Shown here: positions 7,821-15,080 of the stretch, piece after piece | How positions within the stretch are numbered: position 1 is the first letter of the stretch | Layout of the letters: every line of letters starts with the position of its first letter | Assembly: GCA_002314775.1 (NCBI GenBank) | Contig: DCHE01000026.1 | Coordinates: forward strand, 36,505-78,734 | Source: Lachnospiraceae bacterium UBA1760 | Lineage (GTDB): Bacteria; Bacillota; Clostridia; Lachnospirales; Lachnospiraceae | Direction: 5' to 3' | DNA: 42,230 nucleotides | Made by a program: the position numbers and the translations under genes | Notes under the pieces: generated by a model | The model's database searches: none | What the model was told of the DNA's origin: nothing | What the model saw: only the letters and a program-made list of their open reading frames with translations

Positions 7821-8942
7821 TCAAAGCCTTATCAGCTTTTGAAATGCCTCCTTATTCATAAGAGGTGTAGTTGTTGGTCTTCCAAGTGTTTCACTTGACT
7901 CAGCGTTAGTATAGATAATAAGTGCAGCCTTCCCATCCTTCATAAGAGCAAGGCTCTCCTCAATATCCTTCACATCATAAGCCTCAAACACCTGTCTAAA
8001 TCCAAAGGAATTCAGTATCCCTTTTATATCAATTTTACAAGCAACCGTCGGCTGACCACCAACTGATTCGTGACAGCCGTTATTTATAAGAATATACTTG
8101 AAGTTGTCACCTGCATTTTGTGCGCATACAGCAAGTCCGCCCATGTGCATAATAAATGAACCATCACCGTCAATACAGTAGATATTCTTATTAGTACCAA
8201 GGCTCATACCAAGAGCAATTGAGGAGGTGTGACCCATAGAGCCAACAGTAAGGAAATCCCTTCCATGTAAATTCTCTTGCCCCTGACCAAATTCTTCTCT
8301 GGCAAAGAAAAGCTCTCTCGAGGCCTTTCCGGTAGTTGACACTATGAAATCATCATTCCCTAGCCCCTTCACTATGGTTTTAATCGCATCATCCCTGGTT
8401 AAATTGTACTCATTTTCCTTCTCTGGCTCTTCAATTAAGTACTTCTCAAAGGTCCCTTTTCGCACAACCAATGCAAAAGGCTTACTGTTTTTATCTAAGT
8501 ATTCCCTGGCAAATAAAAGCTGTTCAGAATAATTATCATCTAATATCTTATACTCTATCCTCAGAGTTTCAAGCAAAGGAAGCGTCAGCTCTCCCTGAGT
8601 TATGTGCTGTGGCTCATCCTTTACCCCCGGCTCTCCTCTGTAGCCTATAATAAGCAGCATTGGAATTTTGTAAACCTTCTCATCCGCAAGTGAGAGGAGG
8701 GGATTCACTGTATTTCCGAGGCCGGAGTTCTGCATGTAGGTTACTCCGTATTTTCCCGTTGCAATGTTGTAGCCTGCGCAGGCTCCGATTGCATTTCCTT
8801 CATTTGCGGTTATAATGTGGCTCGTTCCTGCCTCTCTCTCAAGAAGAAGACAGAATTCCTTGAGAAGTGAATCCGGAACTCCCGCAAAAAAGCAAAATCC
8901 ATTTTCATTTAGTTTTCTGTAAAAATCCTTTACATCAATCAT
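7821..8942 (-). CDS. ppd: Phosphonopyruvate decarboxylase
   Basis: The enzyme is thiamine-diphosphate-dependent and removes CO2 from phosphonopyruvate to give phosphonoacetaldehyde, which pulls the unfavourable PEP mutase step forward. The 373-residue protein has the ThDP-activating glutamate in ANEGNA (Glu48). The ThDP/Mg binding motif runs from GDGSF (near residue 256) to INN about 27 residues later. GVPDSLLKEF near the N-terminus and GYRGEPGVKDEPQH in the middle are typical of phosphonopyruvate and sulfopyruvate decarboxylases. Sulfopyruvate decarboxylase is the nearest alternative, but the adjacent PEP mutase makes the phosphonate role very likely. The start overlaps the PEP mutase stop by 8 bp (ATGATTGA), so translation is probably coupled. 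Confidence 0.92.
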   Translation of the reverse strand: MIDVKDFYRKLNENGFCFFAGVPDSLLKEFCLLLEREAGTSHIITANEGNAIGACAGYNIATGKYGVTYMQNSGLGNTVNPLLSLADEKVYKIPMLLIIGYRGEPGVKDEPQHITQGELTLPLLETLRIEYKILDDNYSEQLLFAREYLDKNSKPFALVVRKGTFEKYLIEEPEKENEYNLTRDDAIKTIVKGLGNDDFIVSTTGKASRELFFAREEFGQGQENLHGRDFLTVGSMGHTSSIALGMSLGTNKNIYCIDGDGSFIMHMGGLAVCAQNAGDNFKYILINNGCHESVGGQPTVACKIDIKGILNSFGFRQVFEAYDVKDIEESLALMKDGKAALIIYTNAESSETLGRPTTTPLMNKEAFQKLIRL

Positions 8943-9813
8943 CCGTCATACTCTCCCTCGAAACAACCAGGTTATTTATCTCCTGCATGGAAGCCATGTT
9001 AAGAATGCTCTCATCCGCCTTGCCATTTATGAGGATGCTTCTCGCTGCCTCTGTCATTGCAAGAAATGCACTCCTGAGTAGCTGGTTTGCATATATCAGA
9101 ACATTTGCCCCAAACTCCTTTAACTCCTCCTCGCTATAAGAATTATAGCTTGTTGGAACCAGAACTACCGGCACATCCTTGTGGACTTTTCTAAATGCAT
9201 TGAGAAATTCCTTTATCTCCTCCACACTCTTTTTCTTACTGTGAATCATAATGGCATCAGCCCCTGCTGATACATATTTATCGGCCCTTAAAAGCGCATC
9301 CTCTATGCCGCTCCCTGCAATAAAGCTCTCAATTCGGGCAATTATCAGAAAATCACAGGTTTCTCTGGCACTTATTCCTGCTCTTAGTTTTAAGGCAAAC
9401 TCCTCCCTATCAATAAGAGTGTGCTTACACTCGTCACAGGTAATCGAGTTATGCTTGGCTCCGGTTTTATCCTCAATGATAATACCTGCTGCCCCCGCCT
9501 TCTCAAGCACCTTGACCCTCTCGGAAAACTGAGAAATGCTTCCGCCGGAATCACCGTCGACAATAAGTGGCTTTTTTGTAACCGCAACAATCTCTTTTAC
9601 TGTTTCAAGCCTTTCCTCAAAGGTCACACTCTCATCGTCTAAACGACCTCTAAGCATAGAATCACAGAAGGAGGACAGCCACATTCCGTCAAATTCCCTG
9701 CCATCTACAATAGTACTCTCTACAACCAGACCCGAAAGACCATTTGACGCCTCGAGAATTCGAATCAGCTCTCCACTATTTAGTTTTTCTTTCAGACCCC
9801 ATGACCTAGTCAT
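8935..9813 (-). CDS. pepM: Phosphoenolpyruvate mutase (PEP phosphomutase)
   Basis: The enzyme rearranges PEP to phosphonopyruvate, creating the C-P bond that starts nearly all phosphonate biosynthesis. The 292-residue protein belongs to the isocitrate-lyase/PEP-mutase barrel family. It has the diagnostic EDK-x5-NS signature (Glu114-Asp-Lys116, Asn122-Ser123), which separates PEP mutase from isocitrate lyase and oxaloacetate hydrolase relatives. VDGDSGG (Asp86, Asp88) supplies metal ligands, WLSSF (45-49) the PEP loop, and ARIES (Arg160) the phosphate contact. The start is the ATG at 9811-9813, which has AGGAGG seven bases upstream; a TTG further up at 9840 has no such site. It overlaps the stop of the gene before it by 8 bp. 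Confidence 0.94.
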   Translation of the reverse strand: MTRSWGLKEKLNSGELIRILEASNGLSGLVVESTIVDGREFDGMWLSSFCDSMLRGRLDDESVTFEERLETVKEIVAVTKKPLIVDGDSGGSISQFSERVKVLEKAGAAGIIIEDKTGAKHNSITCDECKHTLIDREEFALKLRAGISARETCDFLIIARIESFIAGSGIEDALLRADKYVSAGADAIMIHSKKKSVEEIKEFLNAFRKVHKDVPVVLVPTSYNSYSEEELKEFGANVLIYANQLLRSAFLAMTEAARSILINGKADESILNMASMQEINNLVVSRESMTDD

Positions 9814-10477
9814 GATGGCTCCTCCTCTTACCACTAGCAATTCTTCTTAAAAGCTTTAGATTAAGGGTTGCAAAATCAGTGACATTTTCTACTAACATTG
9901 TTTTGTCCATATATCCATCACTCTCTTCGTTCTCCCTGAAAAATTCCTTCTCCTCATAGAAGAAATCTGTGAGCAGATAATCCAGCTCCTCAATACTGTA
10001 CTTGTAGTAAGGCCTGTTCATCTTAACACAGCCAGTCATCTTGACAATTCCCGCAACAAAGCTCATACAGTTTAAGGCCTTATCAATCTTAAGACCGTGA
10101 AGGAGGCTCATTGTGAGCATTGAATAAAAGTTGAAGGTATAGCTTGGATCCTCCTTGATTCTAAGAATCTCAGCGAGAATCAGTTTGTATCTCTTATTTG
10201 TTGTTGGAAGCCTGAATATCTTTAGCTTCACGCTCTCGTTGTTACCAAAGGCATAGTGAGAAAGCTTCTCCACCGTAAACCCTGCATCAAAGGGTTTGAA
10301 ATGCTTCCTTCTTGAAAATGTAATAAATTCCTCAAATTTATCATCAAGGCAAATCGCAGTGTGAGTATACTCATAATCCGTCACAAGCCTCGCAACCTTC
10401 CCAAGTCCTGTATTGGCCTTTACAAGTACCACATAGATGTATTTTTCATTCTTAGTATCCTGCTTTATATCTTCCAT
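9806..10477 (-). CDS. Permuted NlpC/P60-type (papain-like, LRAT/YiiX-like) protein
   Basis: The 223-residue protein has no signal peptide. It shows the order of catalytic residues found in circularly permuted NlpC/P60 proteins: a His in YTHTAICLDD (His39), then, about 100 residues later, a Cys in LNCMSFVAGIV (Cys137). The NC-x-x-F-V pattern also occurs in LRAT/HRASLS lipid acyltransferases of the same superfamily (NCEHFV). Permuted members act as peptidoglycan amidases, as lipid acyltransferases or on unknown amides. Because it is cytosolic and sits in a lipid-type phosphonate operon, a lipid acyl-transfer or deacylation role is more attractive than wall hydrolysis, but that is inference. It lies 39 bp after the phosphatidyltransferase gene and overlaps pepM by 8 bp. 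Confidence 0.65.
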   Translation of the reverse strand: MEDIKQDTKNEKYIYVVLVKANTGLGKVARLVTDYEYTHTAICLDDKFEEFITFSRRKHFKPFDAGFTVEKLSHYAFGNNESVKLKIFRLPTTNKRYKLILAEILRIKEDPSYTFNFYSMLTMSLLHGLKIDKALNCMSFVAGIVKMTGCVKMNRPYYKYSIEELDYLLTDFFYEEKEFFRENEESDGYMDKTMLVENVTDFATLNLKLLRRIASGKRRSHHD

Positions 10478-10516
10478 AATTCCCCCACAAATCTGCTTCT
10501 GATAATACCAGCCTGC

Positions 10517-11209
10517 TTACTTGTCAGCCTCATCGTCATCCGCCTCTTCCTTCCTCTTAAGCCTCTTAAAGAGAAGTATCTGAAGCCTTATCATCTCATA
10601 ATACATGCATAGTCCGCCTATGAAAAATGCAATATCATTTATATTTAATCCAAGTCCAAATACAGAAACCACTGCATCATTTCCAAATATCATACTGATT
10701 ACGCACACTGCCATAAACGTTAGGTGTGTCTCAATCGGTCCTAATCTTGGAAATAAAAATTCATTCAAATACCTGATGTAATTCATCGCCGTAAACATGA
10801 GAAGTGCATACACCGGCACCAGAAAAATGGCAAGCTCAAAGCATATAATTCCCGAAAAGCTCATGGCTATTACCAGGTAGGTTATGTGAAGTATGTCTGT
10901 TAAAAGGTCAAAAAACGCTCCTGCATCGGAGGACATACCTCTCTTTCTTGCAATGTATCCATCTAAGTCATCACAGACAAGATGAAAAAATAATCCAACA
11001 ATTGTTCCTATTAAAAAAAGCCTCGATATTCTTGAAAGAAATGCACATACAATTCCAAGTAACCCAAACAAAGCGCCTAGAGCTGTCATCTGATTTGGAG
11101 TCATGCTCTTAGGAACCAGCCTGCCAAAGGTGTTGTAAACAATAGGATAGAAGGCATTTTCAAGCTTGCTTGGAACAATCTTTTTTACCTTATCTTCTTT
11201 ATTTGTCAT
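10517..11209 (-). CDS. CDP-alcohol phosphatidyltransferase family membrane protein
   Basis: Members of this family join a CDP-activated unit to an alcohol, releasing CMP, inside the membrane. The 230-residue protein carries the complete signature D-x2-DG-x2-AR-x8-G-x3-D-x3-D: Asp80, Asp83-Gly84, Ala87-Arg88, Gly97, Asp101 and Asp105. About six hydrophobic segments are visible. Standard PgsA or Pss roles are possible. In this operon the likelier reaction is transfer of a phosphonate head group from the CMP-phosphonate made by the fusion protein to diacylglycerol, as choline/ethanolamine phosphotransferases do. The start overlaps the radical SAM stop by 11 bp (ATGACAAATAA). A highly charged tail (KRKEEADDDEADK) ends the protein. 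Confidence 0.9.
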   Translation of the reverse strand: MTNKEDKVKKIVPSKLENAFYPIVYNTFGRLVPKSMTPNQMTALGALFGLLGIVCAFLSRISRLFLIGTIVGLFFHLVCDDLDGYIARKRGMSSDAGAFFDLLTDILHITYLVIAMSFSGIICFELAIFLVPVYALLMFTAMNYIRYLNEFLFPRLGPIETHLTFMAVCVISMIFGNDAVVSVFGLGLNINDIAFFIGGLCMYYEMIRLQILLFKRLKRKEEADDDEADK

Positions 11210-12605
11210 CGTTCTTTCTCTTTCTTACCATATTTGCCAGAAATGACCTGATATAGTCACCGTAATCAATAAAATCATAAATTCCATCCCTCTTAGCGCG
11301 AAGGAAAAGCTTAATAAGAAGCACATAGTAATTAAAGTAATATCTTCTGACGCTCATATTAAAGGGCTCTGCAACCAAATGCAGATAATCGAAATGAGAA
11401 GGATTATTGGTTATAATCCTGTCACTGTACTCCTTATAGGTCGGAAGATTCATCTCAGGTGTAAAGATGGAAAGGGCAACATGTCTTAGCTTATTTACCT
11501 TGGCCCACTTGTAAATATTCCTGAAATCTTTCTTCTTAAAGTGCAAATCAAGAATAAACATTCCCATAATGTTTATCCCAAGCTCATTGCAAATTCTGAC
11601 ACTCTTCTCGTTAATTTTAACCCCGGACCTTTTGTCATAGGCCATGAGATAATCATCGCTCACCGCCTCAAGTCCTACTAAAACATAGTAAAGTCCTACG
11701 CTTTTCAGCTCAGCCATAATCTGCTCATTATTTGCAATAAAATCCGCTCTGCCGTAGCAGATATATTTCTTTTTAATCCTGCGTTTTCTAAGAAGCGCAA
11801 CAAACTGCTTCAGCCTCTCACTGTCATAGAGAAAGTCATCGTCAACAATGTAGATATTATCGGACTTAATACTCTCTATCTCATCTACAACATCCTCAAT
11901 GTCACGCTTAGAGTAGACTCCCTGATTCATCCTGTTTCTCTCGCAGAATTTACATCTGAAGGGACATGAAAATGCAGTTCGCACCCAGGCAGCATGCCTT
12001 AACTCTAAGTATCTGTAGTTGTCAGGTCTGTCATAGAAATACTCCCTGTCAGGCCTTGGCAGCTTTTTTATGTCAAATGGCACAGCTTTGTTATGTTTCG
12101 ATTTATCGCCTAATCTGTAGTATAGTCCCTCTACCTTCTCAAGCTTCTTTTCGGTCTCAAGCCTTGCAATTCCCTGCTCTTTCAATAGTTCAATTTCCAT
12201 AACAGAGACAATATTAAACACATTGTAGCTTGTAAATACATAGTCAACGCCCTCCAAAAAAAGTCGGTCAGGGCACAATGAAGCGTGAATACCGCCCACC
12301 ATTGTGACTATCCTCTCATTTATAGACTTGGCTGCCCTGCAGTATTCAAGCATAAAGTTTTCCTGTCTTGTTCTTCCGCAAACATACAGAAAATCCGGTT
12401 CAAAGCTCTTTATCAGGCTTTTCACACTTTTCTTTTCTACCTGTCCGTCCCAGATTTTTGTCTCACAGCCAGCCTCCTTTAAAGCTGGTATAATGTACTC
12501 AAGCTCAAGACATTCATTTTCAATTACTCCAACGAAATTATATCTTGTTCTCGATATCTCCGGATGAACAAGAAGCACCTTCTTCCCTCTGCAAATATCT
12601 CCCAT
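11199..12605 (-). CDS. Radical SAM enzyme with N-terminal B12-binding-type domain
   Basis: The 468-residue protein has a Rossmann-like N-terminal domain (about 8-150) with VGGIHASLCPDRL, the usual end of cobalamin-binding domains in class B radical SAM proteins. The classical DxHxxG motif is not seen, so base-off His ligation is unlikely. The radical SAM core follows, with CPFRCKFC (Cys214, Cys218, Cys221) ligating the 4Fe-4S cluster. The C-terminal 90 residues are basic and aromatic. Such enzymes methylate unactivated carbons (as in fosfomycin or hopanoid pathways) or couple lipid chains; here the substrate could be the phosphonate or the acyl chains. The ATG at 12605 has AGGAAG upstream but overlaps the acyltransferase by 68 bp. 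A GTG at residue 10, with GAGGGAAG before it, is an alternative start. Confidence 0.85.
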   Translation of the reverse strand: MGDICRGKKVLLVHPEISRTRYNFVGVIENECLELEYIIPALKEAGCETKIWDGQVEKKSVKSLIKSFEPDFLYVCGRTRQENFMLEYCRAAKSINERIVTMVGGIHASLCPDRLFLEGVDYVFTSYNVFNIVSVMEIELLKEQGIARLETEKKLEKVEGLYYRLGDKSKHNKAVPFDIKKLPRPDREYFYDRPDNYRYLELRHAAWVRTAFSCPFRCKFCERNRMNQGVYSKRDIEDVVDEIESIKSDNIYIVDDDFLYDSERLKQFVALLRKRRIKKKYICYGRADFIANNEQIMAELKSVGLYYVLVGLEAVSDDYLMAYDKRSGVKINEKSVRICNELGINIMGMFILDLHFKKKDFRNIYKWAKVNKLRHVALSIFTPEMNLPTYKEYSDRIITNNPSHFDYLHLVAEPFNMSVRRYYFNYYVLLIKLFLRAKRDGIYDFIDYGDYIRSFLANMVRKRKNDDK

Positions 12606-13266
12606 TACTTCTTCCTTTACCTATTTTCCCTGTAGGAATCCCCCTGTAAGGGTATTCCTTCTTGGTTTTTAACTCCTCAACTGACATATTCTTTTTTAGA
12701 AGCGCGGTTATATCCCCATATAACCTCTCATTCGCCTCCTCAACGGTAAGTCCTTCAGTATCTATGGGCTCGCCGAACTCAATCTTCAGGTTCTTACTTC
12801 TGAACCTGTAATCACCCGTTATCGAATATGGTACTATCTTCTTCCTTGTTTTCTTCGCCATGTAAGCTGCTCCATACTTAAATGGAAGCAGGAGCTCATC
12901 TGTAAAATTCCTCTTAGCCTCTGGTGAAAGATTGACTAGAACGTCATCATTTAGATACCCAATCGCTCTTTTTAAGGCTACACGATTTCTCTTCGCACTA
13001 AGCTTAACCGGTATTGATCCAATGAGCTTAAAAAAGAAGCCCATTCTTCCTACGAAAAGCTCCTTCTTTGCCAAGGTATGAATACTTCTTTTTGTACAAA
13101 CATCAACAAAAATCGGATCAAGCGCATGCTTATGATTGCCAGCAATTATCACCGCTTCCTTTTTAGGTATATTATCTTTTCCTTCAATAATCGGATTATA
13201 GTACAATTTGAAAAGTACCGTGATGAATGGTCTCATTATCCGATATGCGTACATCTTATCACTCAT
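12538..13266 (-). CDS. PlsC-like 1-acylglycerol-3-phosphate O-acyltransferase with degenerate motif III
   Basis: The 242-residue protein has the acyltransferase HX4D motif in NHKHALD (His45, Asp50) and an N-terminal hydrophobic helix. Motif III, normally FPEGTR-like, reads LSPEAKRN (113-120); the glycine is replaced by alanine, while Glu116 and Arg119 are kept. Family members acylate lysophosphatidic acid or related lysolipids at the membrane. The last roughly 22 residues lie over the start of the radical SAM gene and look like accidental coding (GRYLQREEGASCSSGD). The ribosome site is weak (AAAGTAGA). It follows DUF3737 by 27 bp. Within this operon it may supply or remodel the acceptor lipid; this is inferred from context. 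Confidence 0.85.
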   Translation of the reverse strand: MSDKMYAYRIMRPFITVLFKLYYNPIIEGKDNIPKKEAVIIAGNHKHALDPIFVDVCTKRSIHTLAKKELFVGRMGFFFKLIGSIPVKLSAKRNRVALKRAIGYLNDDVLVNLSPEAKRNFTDELLLPFKYGAAYMAKKTRKKIVPYSITGDYRFRSKNLKIEFGEPIDTEGLTVEEANERLYGDITALLKKNMSVEELKTKKEYPYRGIPTGKIGKGRSNGRYLQREEGASCSSGDIENKI

Positions 13267-13293
13267 CTATCTACTTTAACCTTAAATAAACTC

Positions 13294-14178
13294 TTACCTG
13301 GTTCTTTTCCACTCAGGCTTGTCACTTCTCTTCTTAATATCCTTGCAGATAATCTTAAGCTTTGACTCGTCCACCAGCTCTTTTTCTATGATGAGTTCTC
13401 CGATGGAATCAGCCTTTATCACTCCCGAAAGAGGATTCATAACACTGTCTACACTGCCCTCAATCTCAACATCACCGTGAACAAACTCAAAGGCTAGGTT
13501 TGTGTTATTTAGTCTGCAGTTTTTCATCACAAGGTTCTGGATATAGCACATTCCCTGGAGACTCTCAATCTCACAGTTTATGAGTGTCAGATTCTTTGAA
13601 TTCCAGCCAAGATACTCACCGCAAATGTAGGAATCATAGACAGTTACATTCTCACTGTTCCAAAATGCATCCTTCGACATAAGTCTTGAGTTTCTGATTA
13701 CAACATTCCTTGCTCCGTCAAAGGAGTAATTACCCTCAAGATTAAAGCCATCTATCTCCATATTGCTTGAGTTCATGCAGATATAATCGCCGTTCACCGC
13801 AGTAACATTGTTCATCTTAACATTATTGCAGCTCCACAGAGTTTCCTCTGCATCCTTAAAATCAACATTTGTAAGCTCAACATTATTGCATCTTCTGAAA
13901 TTCTTAGGTGCATAGATATAAGAATCACTCACCTTAATATCGTCAACATACCATACACCTGCTCGTCCCATCTTATCCCAGGTAGTATTCTTAATACTAA
14001 TATTCTTCGAATACCATATTGGATATTTCCACTTAAAAAGACAATTATCAAGTTCTAAATTTGCACATTCCTTAATTGGTGACTCACCATTCTGAAATAC
14101 ACAGCTCTTTACAACCAGCCCCTCTTCACCATATAACGCTCTTTCACCCTCAAGTATTTTTTCCTCGATCACGTTCAT
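13294..14178 (-). CDS. DUF3737 family right-handed beta-helix protein
   Basis: The 294-residue protein is made of short repeats of the type N-V-x-I-x-N-S/C, for example NISIKNTTW, NVVIRNSRL, NLTLINCEI and NLVMKNCRL, giving stacked Asn/Cys ladders typical of a right-handed parallel beta-helix. The start (MNVIEEKILEGERALYGEEGL) matches what I recall of DUF3737. No signal peptide or membrane segment is visible, so it is cytosolic. The function of DUF3737 is unknown. It is the first gene of the phosphonate operon, right after a terminator and a candidate extended -10 promoter. The ribosome site is distant (AAGGAAAGAGG, about 13 bases). Confidence 0.85.
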   Translation of the reverse strand: MNVIEEKILEGERALYGEEGLVVKSCVFQNGESPIKECANLELDNCLFKWKYPIWYSKNISIKNTTWDKMGRAGVWYVDDIKVSDSYIYAPKNFRRCNNVELTNVDFKDAEETLWSCNNVKMNNVTAVNGDYICMNSSNMEIDGFNLEGNYSFDGARNVVIRNSRLMSKDAFWNSENVTVYDSYICGEYLGWNSKNLTLINCEIESLQGMCYIQNLVMKNCRLNNTNLAFEFVHGDVEIEGSVDSVMNPLSGVIKADSIGELIIEKELVDESKLKIICKDIKKRSDKPEWKRTR

Positions 14179-14208
14179 CTAAGCTTACGCCTCTTTCCTT
14201 AATAATCA

Positions 14209-14224
14209 TGCTTTGATAATACCA
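14209..14224 (-). promoter_or_regulatory. Candidate promoter of the phosphonate operon
   Basis: On the minus strand this is TGGTATTAT (14216-14224), an extended -10 element, between the upstream terminator and the DUF3737 start, with no clear -35. The predicted start near 14209 would give a leader of about 30 bases. Confidence 0.45.
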
Positions 14225-14246
14225 CATTACGCTATTTTCTACTAGT

Positions 14247-14274
14247 AAAAAAGCAGGGCATATATCTGCCCTGC
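14247..14274 (-). terminator. Terminator of the winged-helix regulator unit
   Basis: The arms GCAGGGCA (14253-14260) and TGCCCTGC (14267-14274) are fully complementary and followed by TTTTTT on the minus strand. It separates the regulator from the phosphonate operon. Confidence 0.9.
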
Positions 14275-14330
14275 TGGTAAATCAAATCCTATTATGGCCC
14301 GCAAAGTATGTTCACTTTACCTTTTGCCTT

Positions 14331-14753
14331 CTATATTTCAAAAATGTCCTTGTCATAAACACTGCAAAGACCCTGCAGCTTTCTAAAAATTCTTGTAGCA
14401 CTCCTCTTATCCACTGCATCACTGGATTTAATGGAATTGGCAATAACCTGCAAATCCTCCCTGTCCAGAATCCTGCTGGAAATCCTGTAGTGATAATTAT
14501 GCTCATACTGGCTGCACTCAATCTTAACGCCAAACTTCCTCAAGGTTTCCATATCTGTATATATACTCTTCCTCTCAGCCTTGATTCCGTAATCCTCAAG
14601 ATGCTCCAGAATATCACTTAAGGTAAGCTCATGCTTATCATCAGTGTATTCCATTAGCACCTTGTACAGATAAAGAAGCTTAAGTTTCTGGTTTTTTCTC
14701 TCGATGTTAGTTTCCCCGTCTCCAATTCTGTCAATTCTATCACTATCATCCAT
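14331..14753 (-). CDS. Stand-alone winged-helix DNA-binding protein (N-terminal part of a WYL-type regulator)
   Basis: The protein is about 140 residues. It contains a winged helix (LLYLYKVLMEYTDD, LTLSDILEHLEDYGI, then AERKSIYTDMETLRKFG). This closely resembles the N-terminal domain of WYL-family transcription factors, including the typical RKSIYTDMETL recognition helix. The following segment (YHYRISSRILDREDLQVIANSIKSS) is also as in those proteins, but the WYL sensing domain itself is absent and the protein stops soon after. I chose the ATG at 14751-14753, which has GGGAAGG upstream; an ATG at 14777 is also possible. It follows the EF-hand gene, whose +1-frameshift product would stop 17 bases before this start, so the two may be coupled. 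Confidence 0.75.
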   Translation of the reverse strand: MDDSDRIDRIGDGETNIERKNQKLKLLYLYKVLMEYTDDKHELTLSDILEHLEDYGIKAERKSIYTDMETLRKFGVKIECSQYEHNYHYRISSRILDREDLQVIANSIKSSDAVDKRSATRIFRKLQGLCSVYDKDIFEI

Positions 14754-14770
14754 TGTATACACCTTCCCTT

Positions 14771-14838
14771 CTACCATTCTTCATCTGAATAATCCTCACC
14801 CTCATAGCCTATCTCGTCGTCGACGAAATCATCGTCAA
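14771..14838 (-). other. +1-frame acidic extension of the EF-hand gene
   Basis: If the ribosome moves +1 at UUU UGA C, translation continues for 21 codons (DDDFVDDEIGYEGEDYSDEEW) to a TAG at 14771-14773. Twelve of these 21 residues are Asp or Glu, matching the tail before the shift, so this stretch looks selected as protein. The new stop is close to the regulator's start codon. Confidence 0.6.
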
Positions 14839-15014
14839 AAATCGTCATCGTCATCATCATCGTCAAACTCATCATCAAAAGAATCTGTCAGGCCTTCCCC
14901 AGTTACCGTCCTAAAGGACTCGAACTCAGCCATTCTCTCAAATCTGTCGATATGACCATCGCCATTAAAATCAAACATACTGTCCACGCCGTCAAATCCA
15001 AACCATCCGTCCAT
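14835..15014 (-). CDS. Small EF-hand protein with acidic tail (zero-frame product, 59 aa)
   Basis: The ATG at 15012-15014 is preceded by AAAGGAG eight bases upstream, which decides the start. The protein contains a textbook 12-residue EF-hand calcium loop, DFNGDGHIDRFE, and the helix RMAEFESF. It ends in an Asp-rich tail with eight consecutive Asp. There is no signal peptide. The zero frame stops at UGA (14835-14837) within UUU UGA C. The +1 frame continues in the same acidic style (see the extension feature). Either ribosomes shift frame here, or the gene has lost or gained one base in a run of five T. A calcium-dependent regulatory role is possible but not shown. Confidence 0.7.
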   Translation of the reverse strand: MDGWFGFDGVDSMFDFNGDGHIDRFERMAEFESFRTVTGEGLTDSFDDEFDDDDDDDDF

Positions 15015-15080
15015 ACCAAGCACTCCTTTCATAAATGACACTTCTTTGCTAAAAACCTTGAAAATATTGTCTTTCACAAT

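Noticed and set aside
9814..9840. Longer PEP mutase from a TTG at 9840
   Set aside because: The AGGAGG site lies inside this extension, seven bases before the ATG at 9813.
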